A stretch of DNA of 10,974 bases from Proteobacteria bacterium UBA3413 (GCA_002358345.1 DEOR01000051.1:4100-15073), one strand, 5' to 3'. Shown: positions 1 to 7,573, numbered from the stretch's first letter. Notes: a model not told the origin generated them from the sequence alone. Program-made: numbers and translations.

Positions 1-806
1 CCAAGCTTTAAGCTCATTGCAAAACTAGCTCCCAAGAAACCACCCGCTGCCGCAGAGCCAGAAAAAACTTGTGAAAAAATGGAATGCAAAGAAGGAATAA
101 TATTTTGGTAATTTTCAACAACCACAACCAAAGCCCCACCAAAATAGATAACAGCCATTAGTGGAACTAATTTACTGGCAATTTTAGCAATTCTTTTAAT
201 TCCACCTGCAATAATTAACCAAAGCATGACACCCAGAATAAGCCCTGTAGCTAGTTTGGGGATAGAAAAAGTAGAGTCAAGAACGCTAGCAATGTTGTTA
301 ATTTGAGGCATATTGCCTGAGCCAATTGCACAAATCATCATCAAAGCTGCAAACATAACGCCAGCCCATCGCATGTTAAAGCTTTTTTCAATGTAATACA
401 TGGGGCCACCTGATACAGAGCCATCTGTCAGGGTGGTTCGATACTTATGAGCCATTGTGACTTCAACAAATTTTGTGGTCATGCCAAAAATAGCCGTAAT
501 CCACATCCAGAAAATTGCAGCTGGACCACCGATCCAAATTGCTAGTGCTACTCCTCCTATATTTCCCGTGCCCACCGCCCCAGACATAGCGGTCGTTAGA
601 GCTTCAAAAGGACTAGTCTCCCCTTTTGTATCTTCCTTGGCGTATTTTCCAGTGACTATTCTCCACCCATGAGCAAAAAATCTAAATTGGGGAAACCCAA
701 GGGAGGCAGTAAAGTAAACGCCTGTTCCGATCAAAAATGCGGGAAACCACCATGAGCCACTAAGGTAACCATCCAAGAGCAGTAGAAAATCATTAAAAGC
801 AACCAT
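1..806 (-). CDS. Sodium:alanine/glycine symporter, AGCS family (N-terminal part)
   Basis: Inner-membrane secondary transporter expected to import alanine or glycine with Na+ (or H+). I translated 268 full codons from the ATG at 806-804; the frame is still open at base 1, so the C-terminal part is missing (family members are usually about 450-550 residues). The family signature is clear: SGAVGTGNIGGVALAI at about residues 75-90, then GGPAAIFWMWITAIFG at 93-108, matching the Na:alanine symporter motif around FWMW. GGPMYYI follows at 133-139, and several hydrophobic segments (about 22-36, 93-110, 147-165, 187-200, 213-230) fit a multi-pass protein. The start lies 2 bases past the stop of the glutaredoxin gene, with AAGGA (bases 817-813) six bases upstream of the ATG, so the two are probably co-transcribed. 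Family assignment is firm; the exact amino acid and coupling ion cannot be read from sequence. Confidence 0.93.
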   Translation of the reverse strand, partial: MVAFNDFLLLLDGYLSGSWWFPAFLIGTGVYFTASLGFPQFRFFAHGWRIVTGKYAKEDTKGETSPFEALTTAMSGAVGTGNIGGVALAIWIGGPAAIFWMWITAIFGMTTKFVEVTMAHKYRTTLTDGSVSGGPMYYIEKSFNMRWAGVMFAALMMICAIGSGNMPQINNIASVLDSTFSIPKLATGLILGVMLWLIIAGGIKRIAKIASKLVPLMAVIYFGGALVVVVENYQNIIPSLHSIFSQVFSGSAAAGGFLGASFAMSLKL

Positions 807-808
807 AA

Positions 809-1048
809 TTAGTCCTTGTTATTTTGCAGCCAGTCCTCGAGATCTGTGTAGCCACCTATTAATTCATTGTCGATAAATATTTGAGGCATAGTGCGAGCAT
901 TAGGGTTTCGTTTCATCAGAGTATCAAACACCTCAGGTATTTCCACATTATGCTCGACATAAGAAATATTATTTTGTGTAAAGTAATTTTTTGCTTTATC
1001 ACAATAAAGACAATTTGATTTAGAATATATTTCAACATTATTAAACAT
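809..1048 (-). CDS. grxC: Class I (dithiol) glutaredoxin, GrxC-like
   Basis: Cytosolic glutathione-dependent thiol-disulfide oxidoreductase of 79 residues, slightly shorter than the usual 82-85 for GrxC. The active site is C13-L-Y-C16, a variant of the usual CPYC in which Pro is Leu; two cysteines mean the dithiol mechanism remains possible. Other family marks are T53-M54-P55 (the cis-proline that contacts glutathione), QIFID at 56-60, and G65-G66-Y67-T68-D69 near the C-terminal helix. The ATG at 1048 is the only sensible start and is not preceded by a Shine-Dalgarno sequence; a TATAAT box sits 6 bases upstream, so the message may be leaderless. It is followed almost without gap by the AGCS symporter and is divergent from the SDR gene 18 bases away. 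The gene name follows overall resemblance to GrxC; other monomeric glutaredoxins cannot be fully excluded. Confidence 0.9.
   Translation of the reverse strand: MFNNVEIYSKSNCLYCDKAKNYFTQNNISYVEHNVEIPEVFDTLMKRNPNARTMPQIFIDNELIGGYTDLEDWLQNNKD
813..817 (-). promoter_or_regulatory. Shine-Dalgarno site of the AGCS symporter
   Basis: AAGGA on the minus strand ends six bases before the ATG at 806. It lies inside the last codons of the glutaredoxin gene. It is one of the few good ribosome binding sites in this window and supports the chosen symporter start. Confidence 0.6.
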
Positions 1049-1054
1049 CAGGGA

Positions 1055-1060
1055 ATTATA
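1055..1060 (-). promoter_or_regulatory. Candidate -10 box for the glutaredoxin gene
   Basis: A perfect TATAAT on the minus strand lies in the 18-base gap between the divergent glutaredoxin and SDR starts. Six bases separate it from the A of the glutaredoxin ATG, so a normal start of transcription would fall at or next to the start codon (leaderless mRNA). No convincing -35 hexamer is seen 16-18 bases upstream, inside the SDR coding region. In an AT-rich genome this match could arise by chance. Confidence 0.35.
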
Positions 1061-1066
1061 AGCTAA

Positions 1067-1831
1067 ATGTCATTATTTAATTTAAAAAACAAGTCATTTT
1101 TAATCACTGGATCCTCCAGAGGCATTGGTAAATCTATTGCATTAAATGCAGCAATGGAAGGTGCAAAAGTCATCATATCCAGTAGAAAAATCGATGCATG
1201 TAATAAAACTGCTGATGAAATCAATGAGCTGATTGGCTCAGAGGTAGCATTTCCCATTCAAGCTAATATTGCGGATGAAAGCCAGCTAATAAATCTTGTC
1301 GAAGAAACAAATAAGATTTTAGGAAAAATTGATGTGCTGATATGCAACGCAGCCACCAACCCATTCATGGGATCTATGGCAGATATTCCATCAGATGCAT
1401 TTGATAAAATTATGAATAACAACATCAAGGCGAACCATCTGCTCACAAACTTGGTAACCCCTCAAATGATCGATCGAAAAGACGGGGTTATTATTATCAT
1501 TTCTAGCGTAGGAGGAACAAGAGGCAGTGATCTGATCGGAACATACAATATAAGCAAAGCTGCAGATATACAGATGGTCAAAAATATTGCTGTTGAATAT
1601 GGTAAATTTAATATCAGAGCCAATAGCATTGCGCCAGGGTTGATCAGAACAGATTTTGCAAAAGGTTTATGGGAAAATCCGAAGATACATGATCACTATA
1701 CAAAGACTCATCCGATGAGAAGAATCGGCGAGCCTGATGAGATAGCTGGAACTGCGATCATGCTTGCCTCAAAGGCTGGCACCTATATAAACGGTCAAAC
1801 AATTATTGTTGATGGAGGCGCAACAATTTAA
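1067..1831 (+). CDS. Short-chain dehydrogenase/reductase (DHRS4/carbonyl reductase-like)
   Basis: NAD(P)-dependent oxidoreductase of the classical SDR family, 254 residues, cytosolic. The Rossmann cofactor motif TGSSRGIG is at 14-21; R40 after the second strand (SSRK) suggests NADP(H). NAAT at 94-97 replaces NNAG. The catalytic tetrad is N119, S147, Y160 and K164 (YNISK), followed by APG at 189-191 and the C-terminal INGQTIIVDGG. The stretches NAATNPFMG and NIRANSIAPGLIRTDFAKGLW resemble the DHRS4-type carbonyl reductase branch rather than FabG; this is from memory of the family, and the substrate is unknown. It is divergent from the glutaredoxin gene (18 bases apart) and convergent with holB (6 bases between stop codons), so it appears to be transcribed alone. 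No strong Shine-Dalgarno precedes the ATG. A weak promoter (TTGATT at 1015-1020, TATTAA at 1039-1044) inside the glutaredoxin gene is possible but unproven. Confidence 0.93.
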   Translation: MSLFNLKNKSFLITGSSRGIGKSIALNAAMEGAKVIISSRKIDACNKTADEINELIGSEVAFPIQANIADESQLINLVEETNKILGKIDVLICNAATNPFMGSMADIPSDAFDKIMNNNIKANHLLTNLVTPQMIDRKDGVIIIISSVGGTRGSDLIGTYNISKAADIQMVKNIAVEYGKFNIRANSIAPGLIRTDFAKGLWENPKIHDHYTKTHPMRRIGEPDEIAGTAIMLASKAGTYINGQTIIVDGGATI

Positions 1832-1837
1832 TAAAGG

Positions 1838-2830
1838 CTATCTACAAAGAGCTTGTAATTTAAAAATAAAATGACTGAGTCCGATTTGCTCGTTTAGCGA
1901 AGGCACTAAATTAAGCGAAACCTTATATTCAATGAGGTCATCTATCAGGCCTGAAAGCTCGCGTGAATCGGGTGCTTTTTTATCCAGAGCGCTCATCATG
2001 GGGTTACTTTTATAAAACCCTAATAAGATGCCTAAGTTTGTTTTCAGGAAGAGGATCAAAGAATCGACCTTTTCGTCTAAAGTAACATCTAATTCTTTGT
2101 AATATTTCAGGAGATCAAATGTATCGATCTCTCCTGAGCAATAAGCGTTAAGTTTGTTTGTGAGATCTTGGTAATGAGTTACATGATCTTTGGTAATAAG
2201 TTTTTCTATAGCAAGGGGCGTTAAATCAGGGGCAAAATTTAGCGAAGAATAATCAATAAATCCTTGGCTAAGTAGCCAGCGATCAATCTCTGTAGTTGAT
2301 GGGTTTTGTATCGAAAGATGAGTGGATCTACTGTAAATAGTAGGTAGAAAATTCCTTCTTTTATTAGAGACTAGCAGAATAAATTTATTTTCAGGCAGCT
2401 CCTCGAGAGTTTTAAGCAATGCATTTTGCGAGTTAACATTCATCAGATGAGCATCAAAAATAATCCCGACCCTTGTTGGAGAAACAGAATGAGAGAGAGA
2501 AATAAACTCATTCAAGGACCTAATGCCATCTATTTTTTTTGATGTAATTGAATCTTTTTTAGCGTTAGTTGGTGCTAATAAACTAGAAGAAGAATTTTCA
2601 GCAGACAAGAAGCAGTAATCTGGATGTGATCCAGCATCAAAATAAACACACGAATTACACTTATTGCATGGTTTGGTCAGATCAAGGCAAAGTAGTTTTT
2701 TGGCAAAATAGGAAGCAAGAACCTGCTTCCCTAATCCAGCCTCTCCATCAATCAAAAGACATGATGGAAATCGAGAATCTGAATATTGGTTAATTGCAGC
2801 ATTTAACCATGGGTACTGCCGCTCGATCAT
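1838..2830 (-). CDS. holB: DNA polymerase III subunit delta prime
   Basis: Clamp-loader subunit of the replicative polymerase (330 residues; E. coli 334). An AAA+ fold is visible: GEAGLGKQ at 29-36 is a P-loop-like motif with Gln where Ser/Thr is usual. A cysteine cluster C48, C55, C58, C61 is the delta-prime zinc module, with the first gap two residues shorter than the CX8CX2CX2C of E. coli. GSHPDY is at 68-72. NALLKTLEELPENKF at 136-150 is the hallmark helix, and SRS at 167-169 corresponds to the SRC arginine motif with Cys replaced by Ser. The C-terminal third is the weakly conserved collar domain. The ATG overlaps the tmk stop as ATGA, indicating translational coupling. It is the last gene of the long minus-strand series; tatD, which follows holB in E. 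coli, is absent here. Identification is secure from motifs and position after tmk. Confidence 0.95.
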   Translation of the reverse strand: MIERQYPWLNAAINQYSDSRFPSCLLIDGEAGLGKQVLASYFAKKLLCLDLTKPCNKCNSCVYFDAGSHPDYCFLSAENSSSSLLAPTNAKKDSITSKKIDGIRSLNEFISLSHSVSPTRVGIIFDAHLMNVNSQNALLKTLEELPENKFILLVSNKRRNFLPTIYSRSTHLSIQNPSTTEIDRWLLSQGFIDYSSLNFAPDLTPLAIEKLITKDHVTHYQDLTNKLNAYCSGEIDTFDLLKYYKELDVTLDEKVDSLILFLKTNLGILLGFYKSNPMMSALDKKAPDSRELSGLIDDLIEYKVSLNLVPSLNEQIGLSHFIFKLQALCR

Positions 2831-3426
2831 AATTGGAATGATGATCTTATGAGATCAATAGATTGTGAATGAATGGCATCCTGCTCAGCGTCCGCATTAA
2901 TTAGATGAACCTCTGGAAGAGATTGAGATAAAGTTATATAGCCAGACCTCACTCTTTCAAAAAACTCTAACCCAGATGATTCGATTCTATCCTTCACATC
3001 ATTAGTTTTGCGCTTGAAGCCAGTCTGCACATCTAAATCATAAAGGATGGTTAAATCTGGTCTTGGGCACTTTGTACCAAGTACCAGGGAATCAATAAAA
3101 TCTAGAGACAGCTCTCTGCCATAACCTTGATAGGCAATTGATGCGTGGTAATAACGATCACATAAAATAAAGTCTTCCGAAGGTTTTTCTAAATGCAATC
3201 TAATCATTTCAGATCGTGCTGCAAACATTAACAAGAGCTCTGTTTCAAAGGAGATATCTGAATTGTTAGATAAAAGTAACTCTCTAATTTTTTCACCAAA
3301 GTCAGTTGACCCAGGCTCTCTTAGCAATTTAACGCTATACCCACGATCTTCAAGCCATGCTTTAACTAAAGTTATTTGAGTGGACTTCCCTACCCCCTCA
3401 ATTCCTTCAAAGGTAATTAATTTCAT
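2827..3426 (-). CDS. tmk: Thymidylate kinase (dTMP kinase)
   Basis: Phosphorylates dTMP to dTDP with ATP in the dTTP pathway; cytosolic, 199 residues, normal for the family (E. coli 213). The P-loop is GIEGVGKST at 8-16. REPG at 36-39 carries the arginine that contacts dTMP phosphate; AAR at 69-71, DRY at 90-92 and YQGYGR at 99-104 are the nucleotide and nucleoside binding motifs. The LID at about 135-149 (GFKRKTNDVKDRIE) carries basic residues while the P-loop lacks arginine, which is the type II arrangement seen in E. coli. Its ATG comes 5 bases after the mltG stop and its stop overlaps the holB start by 4 bases, so mltG-tmk-holB should form one translation-coupled unit. No clear Shine-Dalgarno precedes the start. 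Confidence 0.97.
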   Translation of the reverse strand: MKLITFEGIEGVGKSTQITLVKAWLEDRGYSVKLLREPGSTDFGEKIRELLLSNNSDISFETELLLMFAARSEMIRLHLEKPSEDFILCDRYYHASIAYQGYGRELSLDFIDSLVLGTKCPRPDLTILYDLDVQTGFKRKTNDVKDRIESSGLEFFERVRSGYITLSQSLPEVHLINADAEQDAIHSQSIDLIRSSFQL

Positions 3427-3431
3427 ATTAT

Positions 3432-4424
3432 TTATTTTAATTGGTGCTGTCTTACGGCCTTCAAATGCTCCGCATAATCTCGTGAAAAATAATGAGTGCC
3501 ATCTCCCTGAGCAACGAAATACAAGTACTCATTGGGTTGCCCTAATATTACTGCTTCCAGGGAACTTTTGCTAATAATTGAGATGGGAGTTGGCGGCAGA
3601 CCAGAAATTTGATAGGTATTATAAATATTGGACCTATCTTGCAGATTTTTTTTAGTTATATTTCCATTGAAATTTGGCAGTAACCCATAAATAATAGTTG
3701 GATCTGCCTGTAACCGCATTTCTAGCATCAACCTGTGCAGAAATACCCCTGCAATGATTCCCTTCTCCTCGTCGTTGCCAGCTTCTTTCTCCACTATGGA
3801 CGCTAGAATTAGCGCATCTCCAAGCGTTTTTAGAGGGTTGGATGGATTTTTTGATAGCCATAGCGACTCGGCGTAATCTATAAATGTATCCTGGGACTCT
3901 AAAAGGATGGTTGAAATAGGAGCATTAAATTTATAAAAATATGTATCAGCCATCAAAGTTCCTTCAATAAAACTAAATTGCTGATCAAGGCATTTAAAGT
4001 TAGGGCAATCTAGTTCTAAGGGAGAGGCTTGAATCAATCTTTCAAGTTCATATAAATTTGATCCTTCTTGAATTCTAATTTTAAATTGCTTGATTCTTCC
4101 TTCGGCTATGTCAAATAGAAATTCACGCCAAGTCTTAGAGACAAGACTGTAATGGCCTGCTTGAATAAAATCTACATTATTTAAAAATAGGAATGTTTTT
4201 AAAAGGAGTTTATCCGAGGTACTTGCTGAAAGTTTCCTAAAAACAGAGCTTAACGAGTCGCCATTCTCAATAGTGATATATTTATTATCAGCAGATATTA
4301 ATTTATATGAATGCGATTCTGCAGTACCAACTAGTACCACCCATAAAAAAATCGTGAAAACAATGACTTGTATTATTTTATATCTGTTTGAAAACAAGGG
4401 TAGAGTTAGTTCCCCCAAAACCAA
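3432..4424 (-). CDS. mltG: Endolytic peptidoglycan transglycosylase MltG (YceG family)
   Basis: Inner-membrane enzyme that cleaves nascent glycan strands and so acts as a terminase of peptidoglycan synthesis. With the longest start it has 330 residues (E. coli about 340). One membrane segment lies near residues 17-33, then a periplasmic LysM-like part, then the YceG catalytic domain: EGTLMADTYFY at 154-164, ASIVEKEAG at 208-216 containing the catalytic Glu of the EKE motif, RLQADPTIIYG at 237-247, YNTYQISGLPPTPI at 268-281 and YLYFVAQGDGTHYFS at 300-314. The start is uncertain. No ATG precedes the membrane segment; the given start is a TTG overlapping the end of fabF by 47 bases, and another TTG at 4397 would give a 20-base overlap. 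Neither has a convincing ribosome binding site, so coupling to fabF translation is likely. pabC, which lies between fabF and mltG in E. coli, is absent. Confidence 0.9.
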   Translation of the reverse strand: MVLGELTLPLFSNRYKIIQVIVFTIFLWVVLVGTAESHSYKLISADNKYITIENGDSLSSVFRKLSASTSDKLLLKTFLFLNNVDFIQAGHYSLVSKTWREFLFDIAEGRIKQFKIRIQEGSNLYELERLIQASPLELDCPNFKCLDQQFSFIEGTLMADTYFYKFNAPISTILLESQDTFIDYAESLWLSKNPSNPLKTLGDALILASIVEKEAGNDEEKGIIAGVFLHRLMLEMRLQADPTIIYGLLPNFNGNITKKNLQDRSNIYNTYQISGLPPTPISIISKSSLEAVILGQPNEYLYFVAQGDGTHYFSRDYAEHLKAVRQHQLK

Positions 4425-5613
4425 AGGAATTATTCATTGCAAATGAAACATTTTTCTCAACAGCCCTCAGAGGAGTGTAATCAAGATCACACAAAGGGTC
4501 TGGATTCGTTAAATTAATGGTTGGAGGAATAACATTATCATTAATACTTTTTATACAGAAAATAGATTCAATAGCGCCAGCTGCTCCAAGGGTATGCCCA
4601 GTCATGGACTTTGTTGAGCTGACACTGGGTACAGAGGAGCCAAATATATTTTTCAAAGCATGAGTTTCAGCTAAATCGCCCAGTGGCGTAGAAGTGCCAT
4701 GGGCATTTATGTAATCTATTTGGTCTGGATTCAATCCAGCGTCTAGCAGAGCATTCTTCATCGAGAGAGCTGCACCTCTTCCATCTGCTGGTGGAGCGGT
4801 CATATGGTATGCATCCGAACTCATGCCAAAGCCACAAATTTCAGCATAGATATGAGCGCCTCTGGACTTTGCATGCTCATACTCTTCTAATACTAGCGAG
4901 CCAGCGCCGTCTGAGAGGATGAACCCATCCCTGTCTTTGTCCCACGGTCTGCAGGCAGATTCAGGATCTGGGTTTGTTGAGAGAGCTCTCGCTGCTATGA
5001 AGCCAGAGATTGATAAGGGAGTTGAAGCCATTTCAGCGCCACCAGCGATCATGACGTTTGCTTCTCCATACGCAACTGATCTTGCGGCAGTACCTATACA
5101 ATGATTACCAGTAGAGCAAGCTGTTACAACCGAAGTGTTCGGACCCATGAAACCATGCTTAATTGAGACGAGTCCTGAAATCATATTTACAATTGAGCCA
5201 GGCACAAAAAACGGAGAGACTTTTTTATGACCCTTGGATTCTAACAATATTTTATTGTTCTCAATAGTTTGAATGCCACCGATACCCGCTCCAAAATTAA
5301 TACCTACCAACTCTTTATTTAGAGATGGGAAATCTAAGATACCTGAATCGGCAATAGATTGATTGGCAGCTATAACTCCATATTGAATAAAGGGATCAAT
5401 TCTTCTAATCTCTTTAGGATCAAGAAAGTCCGAGGGATTAAAGTTTTTTAACTGGCCGCCTATTGAAACTGGGCTATCGTAAATGCCTACATCGACTTTG
5501 GTTATACCGGATTTTCCGCTAATACAGGAAGACCAAGCTTCCTGTATTGTGTTTCCAATCGGAGATAATATACCTAAGCCGGTAACTACAACTCTTCTGT
5601 GTAGTTGCCTCAT
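4378..5613 (-). CDS. fabF: 3-oxoacyl-[acyl-carrier-protein] synthase II
   Basis: Elongating condensing enzyme of type II fatty acid synthesis: joins malonyl-ACP to acyl-ACP with loss of CO2. It has 411 residues (E. coli 413). The thiolase-fold catalytic triad is complete: C166 in TACSTG, H305 in NAHGTSTPLGD and H340 in MTGHTLGAAG, with K335 in STKSMTGH. The glycine-rich FGFGGTNST end is at 397-405. The opening RRVVVTGLGILSPIG is typical. The ATG at 5613 lies 9 bases after the acpP stop, as in the conserved acpP-fabF pair. FabB would be an alternative within the same family, but length, the TACSTG and STKSMTGH forms and the position after acpP favour FabF. Its final codons overlap the presumed start of mltG. 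Confidence 0.96.
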   Translation of the reverse strand: MRQLHRRVVVTGLGILSPIGNTIQEAWSSCISGKSGITKVDVGIYDSPVSIGGQLKNFNPSDFLDPKEIRRIDPFIQYGVIAANQSIADSGILDFPSLNKELVGINFGAGIGGIQTIENNKILLESKGHKKVSPFFVPGSIVNMISGLVSIKHGFMGPNTSVVTACSTGNHCIGTAARSVAYGEANVMIAGGAEMASTPLSISGFIAARALSTNPDPESACRPWDKDRDGFILSDGAGSLVLEEYEHAKSRGAHIYAEICGFGMSSDAYHMTAPPADGRGAALSMKNALLDAGLNPDQIDYINAHGTSTPLGDLAETHALKNIFGSSVPSVSSTKSMTGHTLGAAGAIESIFCIKSINDNVIPPTINLTNPDPLCDLDYTPLRAVEKNVSFAMNNSFGFGGTNSTLVFKQI

Positions 5614-5622
5614 GAAAGCTGC

Positions 5623-5853
5623 TTAGCTGTTTGAATTAATGTAATTCACAGCCTCTTGAACAGTTGAAATTTTTTCAGCCTCTTCATCAGCTATTTCTAG
5701 TTCAAATTCTTCTTCCAAAGCCATAACAAGCTCTACCGTGTCCAGTGAGTCAGCGCCTAAGTCGTCAACAAATGAAGAATCATTTTTAACTTCTGCATCT
5801 GAAACACCTAGTTGTTCACAAACGATCTTTCTTACTCTTTCTTCGATACTCAT
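5623..5853 (-). CDS. acpP: Acyl carrier protein
   Basis: Small acidic four-helix carrier (76 residues, one shorter than E. coli) that holds growing acyl chains for FabD, FabG and FabF. The phosphopantetheine attachment Ser is S36 in GADSLDTVEL, and the helix II recognition residues that follow (VELVMALEEEFELEI) are intact. Its start is well supported by GAGGG six bases upstream of the ATG, the strongest ribosome binding site in the minus-strand series. A 63-base gap separates it from fabG, longer than other junctions here, and contains a possible promoter. This would fit the usually higher expression of acpP. Confidence 0.98.
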   Translation of the reverse strand: MSIEERVRKIVCEQLGVSDAEVKNDSSFVDDLGADSLDTVELVMALEEEFELEIADEEAEKISTVQEAVNYINSNS

Positions 5854-5859
5854 GTAGCA

Positions 5860-5864
5860 CCCTC
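5860..5864 (-). promoter_or_regulatory. acpP: Shine-Dalgarno site of acpP
   Basis: GAGGG on the minus strand lies six bases before the acpP ATG. It fixes the start and stands out because most neighbouring genes in the series have no recognisable site. Confidence 0.7.
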
Positions 5865-5880
5865 TATATTAAAAAAACAC

Positions 5881-5908
5881 ATTTTAACGCATTTAAGCCC
5901 AAAACAAT
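5881..5908 (-). promoter_or_regulatory. Possible internal promoter upstream of acpP
   Basis: In the 63-base fabG-acpP gap the minus strand reads ATTGTT (5908-5903), a 16-base spacer, then TAAAAT (5886-5881), 27 bases before the acpP ATG. The -10 box matches the sigma-70 consensus at five of six positions but the -35 box is poor. An acpP promoter is known in E. coli; here the assignment is tentative because the region is very AT-rich. Confidence 0.35.
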
Positions 5909-5916
5909 AAAAAAAT

Positions 5917-6639
5917 TTAGCTCATGTATAAGCCGCCATCAACAGAAATTGTTTGACCTGTAATGTAGTGCGCCTTATCAGAAGCCAAGAATACAGCAAG
6001 GTCTGCAATGTTCTTTGGCTCACCAAATTTTTGGGATGGGATTCCTGACAGGATTTGAGATTTCTGAACTTCTGTTAACGCATCTGTCATGTCACTTTCA
6101 ATGAATCCAGGGGTAATGGAATTAACAGTAATATTTCTTGATGCAACTTCTTTAGCTAAAGATCTTGTAAAGCCACCAATTCCTGATTTGCTAGCTGAAT
6201 AATTAACTTGACCAGGGTTTCCCATTAATGCTGCAACGCTAGAAATATTTATGACCCTTCCCTCTCTAGCTTTAACCATGGATTTAATAAAAGTTTTGGT
6301 GATATTAAAGACGCTCGTAAGGTTCGTATTAAGCACTTGATCCCAATCGTCATCTTTCATTCTAAGGAATAACTGATCTTTGGTAATCCCAGCATTATTT
6401 ACAACAACGCTTGGTAAAAGAGATCGTGCATTCAGCAATTCTAAGGCATGCTTAATTGCATCTCTATCTGTAACGTCTAAAACCATGTGAAGACAATTCT
6501 TTGAGCCTAATGCAGTCTCTAGGTCAAACTCACTTCGAGAGGTCCCTATAACAAAATACCCATCCTCTAAAAATGCTTTGGCCATTGATAAGCCTATGCC
6601 GCGTGACGAACCTGTAATAAAGACTGTTTTATTTAGCAT
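5917..6639 (-). CDS. fabG: 3-oxoacyl-[acyl-carrier-protein] reductase
   Basis: NADPH-dependent reductase of the 3-oxoacyl-ACP intermediate in fatty acid elongation, 240 residues (E. coli 244). SDR motifs are all present: TGSSRGIG at 9-16, R35 (TSRS) for NADPH preference, NNAG at 81-84, the catalytic N106, S134, Y147 and K151 (YSASK), TPGFIESDMT at 176-185 and the C-terminal ITGQTISVDGGLYMS. The ESDMT and DGGLYMS forms are typical of true FabG, separating it from the other SDR at 1067-1831. Its ATG lies inside the end of fabD (11-base overlap), and it is followed by acpP, the classic fabD-fabG-acpP-fabF order. No clear Shine-Dalgarno is seen; translation probably depends on fabD. Confidence 0.97.
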   Translation of the reverse strand: MLNKTVFITGSSRGIGLSMAKAFLEDGYFVIGTSRSEFDLETALGSKNCLHMVLDVTDRDAIKHALELLNARSLLPSVVVNNAGITKDQLFLRMKDDDWDQVLNTNLTSVFNITKTFIKSMVKAREGRVINISSVAALMGNPGQVNYSASKSGIGGFTRSLAKEVASRNITVNSITPGFIESDMTDALTEVQKSQILSGIPSQKFGEPKNIADLAVFLASDKAHYITGQTISVDGGLYMS

Positions 6640-7570
6640 TATTATTTATTTTCTCATGAAATTGAGCATCTGATGTGGAAAAAAATGTATTGATTCCGTT
6701 AGCTTTCATTAAGCCGCCTAGAACCTTGCCAGGACCGCATTCTATAGCAATACATTCAGACTCTTTGATAAGCTCGCATACCCTCACCCACTCAACCGGT
6801 GAGTACAATTGCTTTGTAAGCAGATCAATTATCTCGTGAATTGATGAGCTGATTATACCATCAACGTTATGAATGACTTTAATCTTTGGAAGTTTAAAAG
6901 CCGATGCCAAGAGATATGGATTAAAGGATTCGGCTGCCGCTCTCATCAGAGAACTATGAGCTGCTATGCTAACGTTTAATTTAATAGCACGCTTAGCGCC
7001 TCTCTCTATGCAAATATCCTGGGCTTTATCTATTGCGTTGAGAGAGCCTGATATTACCGTTTGCGATGGGGAGTTTAAGTTAGCGCACTGAATATTAAAT
7101 AAGTCATCACTTGATATTTCCTCACATATCTTCTGAATCATAGGAAGATCAAGCCCAAGGATTGCAGCCATAGATCCTCGTGGAGCCTCTTCCATCAAAA
7201 GACCTCGCTGACGCACAAGAGTCAAAGCTTGCTCAATAGTTATGGATTCAGCCGCAACCAAGGCGGTATATTCTCCAAGAGAATGGCCAGCAAAAAGTGC
7301 TGGCTCAATATTCGTTTCAGCGATTAATTTTAGGTAGTGAAGGTATGAAGTTAGGAGTAAGACTGGCTGAGTAATTGATGTTTTGTTTAAATCATCCGCT
7401 GGGCCATTTTCAATTAACTTGAGGCAATCTGTTTGGATTAAGTCACTGCAAATATCGATAAGGTGGGAATGTTCAGAAGATTGCGCAATCTTAAGTAAGC
7501 CGTCTTGTGACAGCATATTAAGGTGTTGCGAGCCTTGACCTGGAAAAACAATAGCAGCAGAAAGAGCCAT
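6629..7570 (-). CDS. fabD: Malonyl-CoA:ACP transacylase
   Basis: Transfers malonyl from CoA to ACP, supplying the extender unit for FabF. It has 313 residues (E. coli 309). The nucleophile elbow is GHSLGE at 95-100 with S97; H205 in AAHS is the catalytic partner; R122 in QRG binds the malonyl carboxylate; GQGSQ at 11-15 forms the oxyanion hole. The ATG lies just 3 bases after the rpmF stop, where plsX and fabH would be expected in E. coli-type clusters. The C-terminus overlaps fabG by 11 bases. The start is clear from FPGQGSQ close to the N-terminus, although no Shine-Dalgarno is visible and reinitiation after rpmF is likely. Confidence 0.97.
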   Translation of the reverse strand: MALSAAIVFPGQGSQHLNMLSQDGLLKIAQSSEHSHLIDICSDLIQTDCLKLIENGPADDLNKTSITQPVLLLTSYLHYLKLIAETNIEPALFAGHSLGEYTALVAAESITIEQALTLVRQRGLLMEEAPRGSMAAILGLDLPMIQKICEEISSDDLFNIQCANLNSPSQTVISGSLNAIDKAQDICIERGAKRAIKLNVSIAAHSSLMRAAAESFNPYLLASAFKLPKIKVIHNVDGIISSSIHEIIDLLTKQLYSPVEWVRVCELIKESECIAIECGPGKVLGGLMKANGINTFFSTSDAQFHEKINNNAK

Positions 7571-7573
7571 TAT

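Noticed and set aside
457..672. 71-residue plus-strand reading frame
   Set aside because: It lies antisense to the symporter gene, whose family motifs (GNIGGVALAI, FWMW) are read from the same bases; no ribosome binding site or recognisable protein.
1063..1446. Two minus-strand reading frames opposite the SDR gene
   Set aside because: Both are shadows of a gene with complete SDR catalytic motifs; the translations show no family features.
1843..1857. Short hairpin TACAA/TTGTA near the SDR-holB convergent ends, considered as a terminator
   Set aside because: Only five weak A/T-rich pairs, lies inside the holB coding end, and has no proper T-run; not supportable as a terminator.
3652..3861. 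69-residue minus-strand frame within mltG
   Set aside because: Overlaps the catalytic EKE region of mltG in another frame; composition is not protein-like.
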